Notes: generated by a model from the sequence alone, not told the origin. 64,000 nt of DNA from Alisma plantago-aquatica (GCA_963693085.1 OY856409.1:662933591-662997590), one strand, 5' to 3'; shown: positions 1-12,582, counted from the stretch's first letter. Numbers and translations are program-made.

Positions 1-448
1 TCTTTATTTTAAAATCACCCCAGTAGAATAATTAGACATGAATTGGTGAAATAGTTTGGTCATCATTACAAGTAGGGATTAGTTTATTTAGACCTTCAGT
101 CAAAAACATCAATATCTAATATTTTTCTAGGGTCAGTATGGCTGACAACCATTTGAATTGGAAAGATAGGGACCTTTATCGGACAATATTCTTACCACTA
201 GGTAACTCGGCCGACCAATGTATTGGCTTTACATGGAAATCCATAAGTAGATTTTTTGATTACTAGGTAACCTAGTCGACCATTGCTTTTGCATAAAAAT
301 AATGTTGTCAACTGGGTATCTCAAAAGGTAACTCTGGATGACATCACTATATTATTTTTTGGTGTAAAGTATGCTCCTTTGTATTGATTTCAAAAAAGAG
401 ATCTATAGATCAATGTCACTAAACTATTAAATTCTTGGGTGTGCAAAG
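1..448. other. unassigned AT-rich DNA
   Basis: No coding signal, RNA gene or clear repeat end seen. Two similar phrases containing taggtaac followed by c(g/t)gaccaa occur near 200 and 265, suggesting a decayed repeat, but I cannot assign it. Confidence 0.3.
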
Positions 449-854
449 ATGGGGAGGTATAGAAAAGAAAAATCTAAGTATATAAAGAACTACGATCCCC
501 AAATAAGAAACCTTATAGAAAGAAAAGAGCCTCACTGGATACCAAGTCTCTTCATGAACCGAATAATAGATAGTTCTCCTAGTTTTCTCCCAAAAATTCT
601 ACTTGGAATCTCACTATTCTCATGGACATGATAATTGGTCTCCCTCCAAAGATAAAACTCAACTGCTTGAGCACATAGATGAGAAGCCCTATCATTTCTT
701 TATCAAATACAAAGAACAATTAGGGAAATTAAAGCCAGAAAAACCAACACCCAACCTTCATATTTTTGAAGAATACTTCCAAGAGCATGACATGTGCCAC
801 ATCCTCATAATCAGACATGTAGATGAAATAAAGCAACATAGAGGTAATGCTTAA
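449..854 (+). other. two overlapping small ORFs, unrecognised
   Basis: Two overlapping plus-strand frames (449-631 and 603-854) give short Lys/Arg- and Tyr-rich peptides; the second contains charged stretches and a run rich in Lys-Pro. Together they could be one frame-shifted reading frame of about 130 residues. I do not recognise the family. They lie beyond the 3' end of the minus-strand LINE relic, so they may be part of another decayed element. They could equally be chance ORFs in AT-rich DNA. Confidence 0.15.
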
Positions 855-1729
855 TATTATAATATATTCAATATTAGGTAGTATGTTATGACCGACTTTC
901 CAGGAATGAATCTAAAATCTTTTAGTCCAGCTAAAGAATAGGCACATATTCTACTCGACTCTAACAATATTCCTTATTTCTTTAAGGAGAACACCAAAGT
1001 TACCAACAAAAAAATCCTATCATCTTTGTAGTCAGGAATGACTAAAAATTCAGAAGAGAAATTAAGGGGGTAGGCCTCTTACTCACATGAACAAACCAAG
1101 CATCATCCTTTCTATTTCTACAAAGTTTAGCCCCCAAAGGAAGACCAATCTTGAGAAAGAACTTCAATCCCAAAACATCCAATAGAAAATTATATTGAGA
1201 TAATCAATGGCCCATCCAAATGTTGATATCTTGACCACTAACAACATTTAAAATTGATAAGTGGAATTAAACTATCTCTAACACAAATGATATGATTGAA
1301 GAACCAAGAAAAATCTTGATTATTATCCACATAGCATTTGGAAGAATGAGAAAACTATGTTTTATGAATCCATCTCGTCCACAAATAATATTTCGTAAAA
1401 GCAATATTTCATAGATTAAGTAGGGCATCAATTTTAACAAGATCTCTAATAGATCTAATACTGAGACCAAATTTTTCCTTAGGGGCAATGAATTTTCTCC
1501 ATTTAACTAAATGAATGTTACTTTTCTTTTTAGAACTTCCCTAGAGAAAATTTCTACATAGTTGTTCAATTTTACTAATCATAAAACAAAGAAGAGGGAA
1601 AGTAGAGGACCAATAAAACTGCATAGCAGAAATCATTGACTAAGTAAGATCAAGTCTACATGGAAGGGACAACATAGATGGCTTCCATCATTCACACCTT
1701 GACTTGATCCTATAAAGTAAAGGATCACA

Positions 1730-2520
1730 CTAATCTTTCTTCAACTTTCCTATAAATAGGGGAATACCAAGATACCTTTAAGGTAGTTTTCCTTCATTAA
1801 TATTCAAGATTCCCAAGATAAGGATTTTATCAACATCAAAAAAGAGATTTTAGAAGGATTTATTGAGAGACCTTTCACATCACGAAGGTACCTAGAAATC
1901 TCATGAAATTTTTGGGCATTACTTTCAGAACTTCAACAAAAATCATGAGGTCATCAAAAAAGATCAGGTGAAAAACTTCAAGGTCCAAAGAAGAATATAG
2001 ACAATCATACCATCATTAACACTCCTATTCATGAGAATGGTGAAGAATTTCATAAATAAAATGAAGAGGTAGGGGGCTAGGGGATCCTCACTCCATTGTT
2101 GGGTGTGAAGGAACAGAGAGGTTCTTCATTCAACCAAACCTGATAAAAAGTAGTATGAAAATCTCCTTTAAAAAAATAAATAACACGCACAAAAATTCAT
2201 CTTCGTAATAATGATAAAAAGATCTTTCCTGCTACTATAATCATACACTTTAGTCAAGTCACTCTTAATACACATGCAAGGAGAACCGGTTCTTTTGTCA
2301 AAATTATGGACAATTTCATTTGAGAGTAGAATGGAATCCTCAATACTATGATCCTTAATAAGGGCACACTAATTAGAACTAAATATGGAAGGAAATACCA
2401 ACTATAGTATGTTAGCCAATTTGTTTGAGATCACTTTATAAAGGTCATTTCAAATGGAAATGGGTCTTCAATTCTTCATAAGGCTTGTATTACCACTTTT
2501 AGGAATGAGAGAAATGAAAG
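1730..2520 (-). pseudogene. LINE reverse transcriptase domain (relic)
   Basis: Reverse transcriptase core read on the minus strand. Positions 2415-2515 carry the SLIPKSGN / RPIS / LYKVISNKLAN blocks; 2250-2370 carry LIKDHSIEDSILL...NFDKRTGSP...DLTKVYD (the family has DLxKAYD); 2025-2100 carry GVR then DPLAPYLF, with a small deletion between them that removes the usual QG and shifts the frame; 1940-1967 carry FFDDLMIF (family FADDLMIF, so the catalytic Asp pair is still legible); about 1760 carries RYLGIPL. Several in-frame stops make it non-functional. Confidence 0.8.
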
Positions 2521-3389
2521 TCTTATTAGATTCTTTAGCAGATGACCAGTTTAAAGAAGTCAAGGACAATGTTGATCAAATCACCTTTGACAATAATTCA
2601 ACACTCTTTATAGAACATACCATTAAAAGCACTAGGTCCATGGTATTTATCTTCATCTAGATCGAGAAAAACATCTTCCACTTCCTTAATAGTCACAAGT
2701 TTGTCAAGTTGTAGTCACTGAACATCATCTAGGTTACAAAAATGAATGTCATCAAAGAGGTCAGCAAAAATAGACAAGTTTCTGCTAAAGAAATTACAAT
2801 AGTAGTCACTAACAAAGCTCTTGATAGAAGCAATATCACTACAAGTAGATATACTATTGACTAAGATACTAATACGATCTCTCTACCTTGTCATTTTGAG
2901 TTAATACTAAAAAAAATTTGAAGGTAGAACCACCCACTTTGAGTCAATGTATTCGAGTCTTCTGTTTAAGGAGTGTTGCTTCCTAAAGAATAGCAAAAAA
3001 TGCAACTTTGTGATTAGAAATTGCTTTTTGAAAAAGAATTTCATTAGAGGAATCCCTATCAGAATTCTCCTAATCCAGTAGAATGGAAACATTTCCTAAC
3101 AAGTTACTAGTATTTTTATTCCAAGCAAGTAGTTTAGATTTGACACCTTTAAACTTCTTATACACCTTGAAAATAAAATGCCCATCAAACTTAATTCCAC
3201 AACCTTTAGCAATGCATTCACTAAAACCACTAACTAATGTCCAAATATTAATGAAATTAAAGGGAGCCTTAACAAGGGACTCTTTATTAATAGGCAAAGT
3301 AATAAGTCTATGATCAATGTGATTGTAGGGAGGATGTGATAATGAAATTCCTAAATCTTAAACATGAATATAAAATTGTAAATAATTGT

Positions 3390-3610
3390 ATCAATATTAG
3401 GGATAACAATGTCCTTACCTACCTGATGGTAACCCATGTATAAAAGGAACCTTTATGATCTAGTTCAAATAAACCACAACTGAGGAGAAATCAACATCAC
3501 CACATTATTGACTTGTTAGCTTCTAAAAAGTGCATTTCATCATTTCAGGAGTTAAAACTTTAGAAAAAATATTGGAATCCCCAACAATAGCTATAGCTCT
3601 AGCTAAGTGT
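3390..3610 (-). pseudogene. LINE endonuclease C-terminal part (relic)
   Basis: This is the AP-endonuclease-like domain that makes the target nick. On the minus strand it reads ..AIVGDSNIF.. (GDFN in intact copies), and about 45 residues later KGSFYTW, the FTW block of plant LINE endonucleases. The frame then shifts before the SxLDR-like stretch. The domain's beginning is missing: sequence above 3615 does not continue the match and soon becomes copia LTR. The later SDH catalytic region may be the YNHIDHRLI stretch at about 3300-3330, just before the PFNFINIW linker. Confidence 0.65.
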
Positions 3611-3819
3611 TATTATTGGCTAATAGGCATCCTCAACTATAAATAGTGACCGTTGGACTTGATTCCCAAATAGGTTTCTATGTTTTGATGCTATAGTTGA
3701 TTGGGTGTGCCTACACGAGATATTAATCTCTTGTAAGATTATTACTTCTATACTTTCATCTCAATGAGTTAGGATTTCATTGACAGATCTAGCAATAGTG
3801 TCATCTTTGTGAATCTCTC

Positions 3820-4310
3820 AATATCCTCGCTCTATCTCTTTATATAAAGTTGGTTTATTGAAGGACTCTTCCTCGTGAAGGAAGGTGAAGGTTCAAGGAA
3901 AAAGATCCAAAGTAAAAATTGGGTAAGTCCTTGGTTAAGGATGAAGACTCTTGGTAATTGGATAGGTAAGAGCTTGGTAAGATTGCAGGCTCCCTTGTCC
4001 TTAAAGGGAAGCTAGTTACTCTGTTCTTGAAAAGAGAAGGTCTTGTTGATGTAAATTTTATAAGCAATATATGGTGGGGCTCAAGTGTTCAAAATCCTAT
4101 GGTTTGACCTCTCTAGGTAGTGGAGTGCATATCTTTGAGAATAGAACCATTACAATTACTTGTTCTATATGACATTTTAAATATCTCTATCCTTACTTTG
4201 TATGATTTATAATTGTCAAATTGACATATGACTTGAAGGTTTAATGAACTTTGTTTAAGTGGTTTTATCTCTATTCACCCCCTCTAGAACTCATATATCC
4301 AAAAACATCG
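3820..4310 (+). repeat. copia-type LTR, 3' portion (solo or truncated)
   Basis: This stretch shares blocks with both LTRs of the SIRE-like element downstream: the gggtaagtccttgg-like run near 3918, gacctctctaggtagtgg at about 4106-4123 (compare 12356 and 48680), and the ending tattcaccccctctaga near 4275-4292 (compare about 12550 and 48879). It stops shortly after that block, as those LTRs do. No primer-binding site or gag follows, so it looks like a solo LTR or a truncated copy of a related but diverged family. The 5' boundary, against the LINE relic, is not defined. Confidence 0.55.
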
Positions 4311-6640
4311 ACCACATATGTTAAGAAAAGATGGTGAAGTAGGAAGGCCTATCTTTCACATTGTGTTCTTCTTGATATTTCTTGGGATCCATTATCAAAA
4401 ATTGTTGGTAGCTTTTGGTTTGGTACATTTACAAATATAATGCAATTCTAGATTTCATTTTCTAAGTTGGAGTCTTTGATAGCATGTATTATTGTCTCTT
4501 CATGTGAGCCACATCTAGATCAGGGCCCTATAGAAGTATATTGTCAATGATCTTGTTCATTTTTCACCATTGATCCTCCATGGAGCATCAACCAAAAAAA
4601 AGTTTTATTTTTTTAAGGGACTTTTGGTTTCCATGAATCAATTCAATATCCTTGGATATTGATATCATGATGCTTCAATAGACATATATAAATGGATTTC
4701 TAAGAAAACTCAACTTCGATGTCCACACTATAAATCCAAATTACATATATGATATGTTTTGATATTGCATAACACTAAGGGTGAACTAAAATTTAAATTA
4801 AACTACAATAGAGACTTGGTTTTGAAAGTTTCATGTAATATTCTTGTAAACATCCAAACCAGTAAAATTTGATATAATAAACAAAAAATGGCATACCTCA
4901 AAGTTTTACTAGATAAAACTAAAAGTAGGAGATCATAAGACATATATAGAATAATAAAACTTAAAAAAAGAATTTACAAATACAACATGTTTTGAATGAG
5001 AATTGCTTGAAATATTTTACAAGCTAAACAATTATGATCAAGAAAATATTTAATTATTTATTTTCCATGGACCTTTATTACTTTTACACCAATAGAATAA
5101 AACTAAAATCAAATTATAACATCATATAATTCCACTTTTCTCGAAACTATTTAAGCAATGAATGACTAATTTGTGTTCATATGATACAATCTTCAATCCT
5201 TTTCCTTGGATATAAATGATGTTTTCCTTAGATAGAAAATCGTGATCCAGACTATATGGTTATATCTATCATACTTGTTTAGACTCTCCACTTAGTTTAC
5301 TATCATACCAATTAATGTCCTTCTTTATCCCAAATAGGGACTTGAAAACTCACTTTCTATGATTTTTTTCTTCAAATTTGCATGTCGACTAAGATGAAAT
5401 CATTTTAAAATAATAATACATTCTCAATGATGAACCATAGTTAAATTAAGAAAATATGAAATATGAATACAAATGGATTATATGAAACTACATTGATAAA
5501 ATAGATTGCCTATTTTGAAAATAAATAATTTATTTACTCCAATAATAATTAGAATATATAGAAAAATGGTTTACATTTTATAATATATTTCAAATATATA
5601 AGTATTGGCGTGGAATAGGTTATTAATGGGTATCAATTGGGTTATATAAATATCTTACTCTGTCCAATATGTAGTTCTGGCAGTTAAAATAACAAAACCT
5701 TATATCATTATGTAATTGTAAGTGATTATGCTAGTCTATGATCATATTGAAGGATAACACATGTTCCAACTCACATTATAGCATGGGAGCATTCAAATAA
5801 AAAGACTCAAGTTATAAATATGAGTGAATTATTAGTTCTTTTAAGGTAAACCTTTCATGTATTTACAATTATATTCATTATTCAACAATATTATAGATTC
5901 TTGGAAGTCAAATCATGAAAATGAATCACAGATAGAACCAATTTGTTTGAAAATAAAATAGTAGTACATTAGTTTTTATAGAAGTATGATGTATTTAAAT
6001 GTAAATGGTCATTAGACTAATACATACATTGAAAGTAAATTAATAAATCGTTCACATGTGTTTCCACATGCTCATAAGTTATAGAAACTGTATATAAAAG
6101 CAATTCTTCCTCTCCGATATTATGTTTTGTGCAACTATATATTTATATTATTGTGTACAATGTATTAATGTATATAACATGTCATCAGATGAATACAAAT
6201 AATTCTGAATGTTTTTAGGTACATGGCCAATTACATGATTGGATCATGTGAAGCTTTCTACTAATGGTAATAGCTTCAATGTGACCAACCAAATGACAAC
6301 ACTTGATGTTTTTAACTTGTTTTATATTGAATTTCATGTAAACATGGTCTATAATTAATCTTCATTTACATAGGGTTAGATATGCAGTGGAACTTGCTAT
6401 CCATAAATGTAATTTTGTATTGGAAATAAAACATGTCTATACTAATGCCATTATTGTATTGGCATGCACTTGATAAGGTAAGTGGTCTTCATTAGTGACT
6501 GAAGTGTTTGGTTAAAGTGCACTGAAACTAATGTAACAAACATTGCATGTGGTTTGATAGGCAATGAATAGTTTCCATTTTAGTAGATGCATTACTTGAT
6601 AAGACTTAAAGTTTAACAATGCACTAAGAAGATCACAACC
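4311..6640. other. unassigned AT-rich intergenic DNA
   Basis: No ORF with recognisable similarity, no LTR ends and no RNA gene seen. The sequence is very AT-rich with scattered stops in all frames. Confidence 0.4.
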
Positions 6641-6644
6641 ATAC

Positions 6645-6652
6645 TATAAATG
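6645..6652 (+). promoter_or_regulatory. possible TATA box of the HMA gene
   Basis: TATAAATG lies about 240 bases before the first recognised coding exon. This spacing would fit a promoter plus 5' leader, possibly with a leader exon and intron, since a polypyrimidine-AG acceptor sits directly before the ATG at 6890. TATA-like strings are common in DNA this AT-rich, so the call rests only on position. Confidence 0.25.
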
Positions 6653-6889
6653 TTATGATGTGATAAGGATAAATCTCAATATATTCTTCATAAAACACTT
6701 TCACAATCATTATTCAATTTTACATCCATCATTCTCTTGAGTAGACAAGACAACATAGAATGGAGTATTTATGCCAATCTTGTCGCTCTGAAAATGTTGA
6801 ATATAAAGGGAATCCTGTATGAGAATAGTCAATATGATTTATATTATTAATTTAGAAGATTGTTTCTCATGTGTTCTCATTTCTTATAG

Positions 6890-7203
6890 ATGAAAGTGGT
6901 TGTTAGCGTAAATTTTGAGGATGAGGCAAGCCGTTGTGAAGTAATGTCATTAGCATGTGATGTTGAAGGTACTCTTTCCATGTATAATATATAGATTACA
7001 TTTTCAAAATGAAAGTTAATTTCATATATATTTTCTAATGTTATTTCCAACTTAATACAGGATGTTTGAATCATATTGAGATAGACAAGGATAAGAAGCA
7101 TCTAATCATAATTGGAATGGGTGTAAATCCCTCTAATGTTCTTGAAGTGCTGAAATCTGGAGGTCAAGAAAATGCAGAAATTATTTATGCAAAAGAAATA
7201 TAG
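6890..7203 (+). CDS. HMA-domain (HIPP-like) small protein without CxxC, two exons
   Basis: Exon 1 (6890-6968) and exon 2 (7061-7203) join across a GT-AG intron to encode 73 residues covering one whole heavy-metal-associated fold (beta-alpha-beta-beta-alpha-beta). The match is to the single-domain plant HMA/HIPP group: KVVVSV strand, R-C-E-V-M helix, VEGC, IEIDKDKKHLIIIGMGV, then the second helix and final strand. The family's metal-binding CxxC is replaced: the two Cys positions align to Asp and Ser (EDEASR). There is no C-terminal CaaX box, so prenylation is not predicted. The upstream tttcttatag resembles a splice acceptor, and relatives often start with a tiny first exon, so the true start may lie upstream. 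It could be a metal-independent chaperone or decoy-type HMA protein, or a recent pseudogene; the frame is intact. Confidence 0.7.
6969..7060 (+). other. intron of the HMA gene (92 bp)
   Basis: Begins GTACTC and ends AATACAG, AT-rich as is usual for plant introns. It splits a Gly codon in phase 1, and splicing restores the HMA reading frame exactly at the VEG-C junction, which strongly supports it. Confidence 0.7.
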
Positions 7204-7290
7204 GAGAAAGAGTGAGGAAATCATGCAAAGTAACCATTATTGTAATTGCAATATGTTGAAGTACCCATAGTTTGTGAGTTAAGTGTACCC

Positions 7291-7296
7291 AATAAA
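7291..7296 (+). terminator. polyadenylation signal candidate
   Basis: AATAAA, 88 bases after the HMA gene's stop codon and followed by T-rich sequence. Position fits a plant near-upstream element. Confidence 0.35.
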
Positions 7297-7299
7297 GAA

Positions 7300-10200
7300 T
7301 GTTACTTAGTTGATAGATTGTGTACACTGAAGAAATAATTGTTTTAGTGTTGTCAATGTCCAATAATTATCCTTTCTATTCTCTTTAAACATTACATAAA
7401 AGTGATATTATGTCATTCCTCTAAAGGTAATAAATCAAGTTTGGTGATGTTTTATTCATTATGTATTCTACTAAATAATATAAACTAAATTATGGAAAAA
7501 ATTCCCACTTAAGTTACTCAGATATACATAAGAGATTTTGTGTACCCACCTTAGAAGTGTCTATTTTTTCATTTTTTTATAGAATGCTTTGGATCTCACA
7601 TGAGGAAAAATAAATTTAATTTTATGAGTTGAAAGACTTTGTTTGTCATGTTTATTATTTATTTATATGTTTTCATAAACCAAAGCACACATTTAAACTA
7701 TTATTGATCTAACCATCGGTTATCAAATGTGTCCAGAAACAACACTAATCATTTTACTCACTCTACTTGACAAGCATTTTACTCACTCTGCTTGACTAAG
7801 GGACAAAGAGATTTGATATAAACTACTCATATAATGAGATGGATGTCATAGATGTTTCCTTATATATTGTAAATCATTAATCATTGTTTCTATCATACTG
7901 GTTATTCATGTGAGATTGACTTATAAAAATAGATTCAAGTAAGAGATTTAGTCAACCATTTTATTTGGGTTAAACATAACCTGACCAATTAATAAGGTAG
8001 GACTCAAAGGTTGATCTATGACCACTTAGAGTTGATTCATCTAAACCAAAGAGACATATACATTTAGTCCAATGACTGTGCGGTTTTGAGAAATTTTACT
8101 TTATTATGATGTCCTTATGAGAACTAAAGTATGTGAATATTATGCTCATGCATAATGCATACATGATATGTTTTAACTCACATCAAATTGTGTCTACTAG
8201 GTTGATAACATAAGACATGACCCAACCAATGTGATAGGACCCAACTAAAGTGGGCATGGGTCTGTTATATATTGACCAAAATTGACATTGATCTAGAGCC
8301 GAAATCCCACAAATATGTATGCGATTTAGGATTTCTAGACTAAATTATAAAACCCATCAAAAAATAATTTGTGGAAAATGGCCGTTGAGTGTCTTTTTCT
8401 ATATGAAATAGCATGTCATATAGTGTGTTACGGAAAAAATGCTTGTGATCGTATGCTTTGTTATCAACTTATGGCACATTTTTTGTACATTTGAAGAAAA
8501 AGTGAGTAGTAAACATATTTTATGCACAACAATGAAAGCATATATCTATATTATTCTATGACATATGTCAATATGAATTGGGTGTTAGGTAATTATAAAC
8601 TACGAAAACAATGTTGTAGGATTGGTTTGATAAAACTGAACCCAAAGTTGGTTTCATGTTGGATTCTGATTTTTCATTCAAATTCTTCTCAACATGGACT
8701 CAACTTTAACCATCCTATGGTTAAGGATTTGTTTGAAGTATATGTATTGTGGAAAAAGTTGTGTACTTGTGGTATTAATGACAATGTTCATATTTTATGT
8801 ATATTTTTTTAGTAGAAGAATCAAGATTATCACTCTATATTGGTTTAATATAAAATGACAACACCATGATGTTTTTTGTGTGCTTCATGATATCTACGTG
8901 AAACAAATAATGATGGATCATTGATTCAGCCAAAGGGGATCTAGTGTAATAACCTAACTTCAAGCCTAAAAAACCCCTTAATTTACCTCCTAGTTGCACA
9001 TCACGTGGTTTGTGCTATTATTTTGGAAGAAAGGGGTCATCCCTCTACTTTTTTATATATGTTAGATAATGATTGATCTCAAGTAACAATTTTATTATGT
9101 ATGACATTAATTTGATATGTAGTAGCTAAGTGTGATTTTTTGTGTACTTAACACCAATTTACACCAACTAATTTTTTTTAATATTATGTCATCAACAAAT
9201 AAAGCATTTTTGGGTTATATGGCATAAGATAATAGAAAAATCAAGAACTGGATGCAACATTTGTCTTTCAATAAAAATAATACATGTGTTTGTAGGTCTA
9301 CCTGTGTTCATCTAGTCTAGTTTAAAGTACGCTTGTCTCCATTCATGCAAAAGTAGTATAATTGTAGGTGTGATTTTTTTCCGGTCATTTAAAAACATAT
9401 CCTTTTAATGACTACCATGAAAATAACAAACACAATGTTGTGAACCAAACTTAACTTGGTCCATCCATTTTATAGACATAGCTGTGTAGGATATCTATCT
9501 TGTATAACCATCATACTCTATCAAGGATTTGATTATTTTGGTGATGAATATCAGACATGGTTACATATTTATTGTTCTAGTATCTAAACATAACTCTAAG
9601 TAATCAAATCTATAGAATTGTTGAAAATATGGGTCTACTAGTAAGTTATATGTATTTGATTAAGACTGCTCATTGAACATATCTTTGGGATTTACTTCAA
9701 CCCAAACCTAATCCCAAGAAATATACATTTTAATTCTTTATAATTTTTTCAAAAAAATAGAACACTTGCATTTAATTTATGTTGAATGAGCTTGTATAGA
9801 GAAATGACTATGTCTTGCTCTTGTTGGATGAACTAGAAAAACTAGTTGTCGTGAATCAACATGATCCACAATCTCTCATTTAAGAGAGCCATTTCAAATA
9901 TTCTTTACTTATTATGTAACAAAGACCAAAATTTTACATTACATTCGACACCAATATCCAACTCCATTTTATGACATCTTATGAGGTTCAAACGGTCATG
10001 CCAAAACATCTAATTGGTAGTTTCAAAATATTACTCTTACTTATCTTAAATTGGCCATTTGTTGGTCCATCCAAAAACTTGACTATTTTGATGATTAAGA
10101 TTCGGTCCCTAGCTTGTTCTATGGTTTTTTGGGTTTATATTTATGCGATTGAAGTTCAATTTTTTTGTACTGAAGCAACCAACAAGTACATCTCAGAAGA

Positions 10201-12257
10201 TCCAAAGTTTATCTACAATATTATTAATTTTGGTTCTTTTTTACTATCCTAAATCATACAGGGAATTCGTATCATCCTCAAAATTTGATAATTTTAGATT
10301 TAGTTCCATAACATGATGTATGATGGCCTTCGTTTTGAATTGAAACCCTAAACCTAGAGTAGGCCTTTATTTCAAATAAATGAAGTATGAATAAGCAAAC
10401 TAATATGAGACTTCAATTTTGGAACTATGGCATCCCAAGGCCTAATCTTATAATCCAGTCACAATAAAGATTTTTGGTCCCCTTTGGAGGACTAGGGTAT
10501 GAGCCATGGGTCCTAGAACCAAATACAAGTACAATTGGGCTAATTAGGGTTTATATATGGGTCCTTGGGATACAAAATTAGGATCTAAGTAATTCATAAT
10601 TGTAATAAATATGCATGATAATTTTAGTTGAAGGATAAAGAAATTATGAGATCTTGAATGAGTGTTCAAAAATATTCTAAGTTATCTTGTAATCTGGGTA
10701 ATCAAATATGTAATTATCTAGACATAGCTTGGAAACTAAGTTTTGCTTTTCAAATGATCTTGTTTTGGCCTTATCCTTGACCTAATGATAGATAATGACA
10801 AATTAGAGATAAATCTGAAGTTTGTCATCAGGTGGAATTCTAGGGTGACCTAGGGAACTATTTAGGTGATAGTTTTTTAAATCTAAAAATCATTTAAATA
10901 TTTTGGGGGAAGTCCTTTTCCTGGATCTGGATCATGGATCCCATGCAATATTAAATGCATGGGGATTACACCTCTCATCCAGGGTATGTAGGAAAACTCT
11001 ACATGCCTTGCATGTGCTCTTACTTGCAATATCTCTCTCTCTCAACCTCTTTAATTCCCATAACCCCCTAAATCTTCCTCTGGTCATCCCTCACCATCTA
11101 ATAAACCCAACTCAGCCTTATCCCATCAATTATTAAGAATATTTCTTGATAGATAATGATTATCTTCCCTAATGGTCTATGAGTGGGATTGTAGAGTCGG
11201 GATCCTACTATGAGTGCCTATATAAGGCCACCTCTAACCTCTCTTAGTAAAAGAATAAGACAAACTAGCCTCATACATACTTGCATGGAGTTGAAGAAGC
11301 CTCACACCCTTGACATCATGGTGATTTTCTTCTCAAAGTAGAGGACTGACTCCATGCACACCATGGAGCTTGCAAATCCTCTGGAAAATCCATAATGTCC
11401 TTTCACCTTATTAAAAAGCCCAGATAACATATAGATTTGCCTATTGCTTCATATATCCTTGGATATCATCTTGGTCTTAGTCTCCCAAACCAAACCATCA
11501 CATGCCACACCCATGACCTTACTAGGTCTGGAAAGGGTTAATGGAGCTACACCTACTTCCTCTGGACCAACAAATCCCAAGGAATAAGAGATCATCACAA
11601 TTGTTACATATCTCAGTGCATTAGAGGGTTCTTCTACATAGAGGAAGATGACATGATTAATATTACCAAGGGACACCTAGGTCATGTTCAAAGCGAAATA
11701 GTCCTAGCATCATTTCACTAATCAAGGCCATTCCCCAGACCCAAATAGAATATGAGTTAGTTGTTGATGTTTCAATAGACGTCGGTCCAAGTATTGTTAG
11801 AGTATATGTAGAAAATGAATGTAAACTCCTACTATAGTCAAATTATATGTCATCTTGATCATAAAATTGTGTAGAATTTAAAAAACTTAGTTCATTATCC
11901 TAATCCTAATTCAAAAAGTATACAGATCATGTTTTGATAGTGATGATTATACACAAATAATAGATTTCATGATATAATGTTGATGTCATTTTCAATTTAT
12001 GAAATTGGATGTAATATAATGATGAAACCATTCTATGATTAACATATTAGTTAGGGTTTATAATTCCTAATTACAATTTGTAACCCTTATGATATGTTAT
12101 AATTAGGGTTGTCACTCTTAACCTTAATATGACCCCAAATTTTGAAAAATACAATGCTATACTTATAGTATACAATTATCTTGTGAAGTAATGTGATATT
12201 GTTGGATAATAATGAGATGTTTATATATTAGTATGATAATGATGTAAGTGGAAAATT
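7300..12257. other. unassigned intergenic DNA
   Basis: Nearly 5 kb in which I see no recognisable gene. Open frames at 8522-8812 and 9971-10252 have no family resemblance, Leu/Ile/Tyr-rich AT-driven composition and no supporting context. A CTATATAAGG string at 11218-11227, followed by C/T-rich leader-like sequence, resembles a retroelement promoter, but no LTR ends were found around it. Sequence just before 12258 is unlike the 3' LTR of the copia element, which marks the truncation of its 5' LTR. Confidence 0.4.
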
Positions 12258-12580
12258 ATTGGCTTGAATAGGTTAGTCCTTGGATGTATGGTGGTCTTCT
12301 TGTATCTCTTATAATGGAATATAAGTATATATGGGTTGCAAAGTCCTACAAGTAGACCTCTCTAGGTAGTGGATTGACAGTCTCCTAGTTTGGAGATTGG
12401 AACCACTCTAACCACCTTGTCCAAGTTGTTTCAATCTCTCTCATCCTTGCTATGCTTGTTTAGATATAACTTCAAATTGAGTATTAGCATTTAGTTTAAA
12501 TTTATATAATTTGAAGGTCTAACTATTCTTGTGAGAATTGTAAATCTCTATTCACCCCCTCTAGATCCCTAGATCCAACA
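12258..12580 (+). repeat. 5' LTR of the copia element, truncated to its last ~320 bp
   Basis: Matches the end of the 3' LTR from 48596 onward: taagtccttggatgtatgg, then tcttcttgtatctcttataa, then the ctctaggtagtgg and ttcaccccctctagatccc blocks, ending agatccaaca. Upstream of 12258 the match stops, so about 1.1 kb of the LTR, including U3 and the TATA region, is missing. The element has therefore lost its normal promoter. Confidence 0.75.
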
Positions 12581-12582
12581 AG

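Larger units (their letters stand above)
1020..3615 (-). pseudogene. LINE (non-LTR retrotransposon) ORF2 relic
   Basis: Read on the minus strand, this is a broken plant L1-type ORF2 polyprotein (endonuclease, then reverse transcriptase, then C-terminal region), which nicks target DNA and copies the element's RNA there. All landmark blocks occur in the right order: a GDSN block (family GDFN) near 3570-3595, PFNFINIW near 3230-3255, an IPK...RPIS...LYKVIS block at 2415-2515, a TGSP...K.DLTKVYD block at 2250-2370, DPLAPYLFILFMKFF at 2025-2090, an FFDDLMIF catalytic box near 1940-1967, RYLGIPL near 1760, and a C-terminal IRSIRDL block near 1430-1470. Stops and frameshifts separate nearly every block. 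The N-terminal part of the endonuclease and the poly(A) tail are not seen. Confident of family; exact ends are uncertain. Confidence 0.85.

Noticed and set aside
8522..10252. ORFs 8522-8812 and 9971-10252 as host genes
   Set aside because: No family resemblance, no splice or promoter support, and composition is as expected for chance ORFs in AT-rich DNA.
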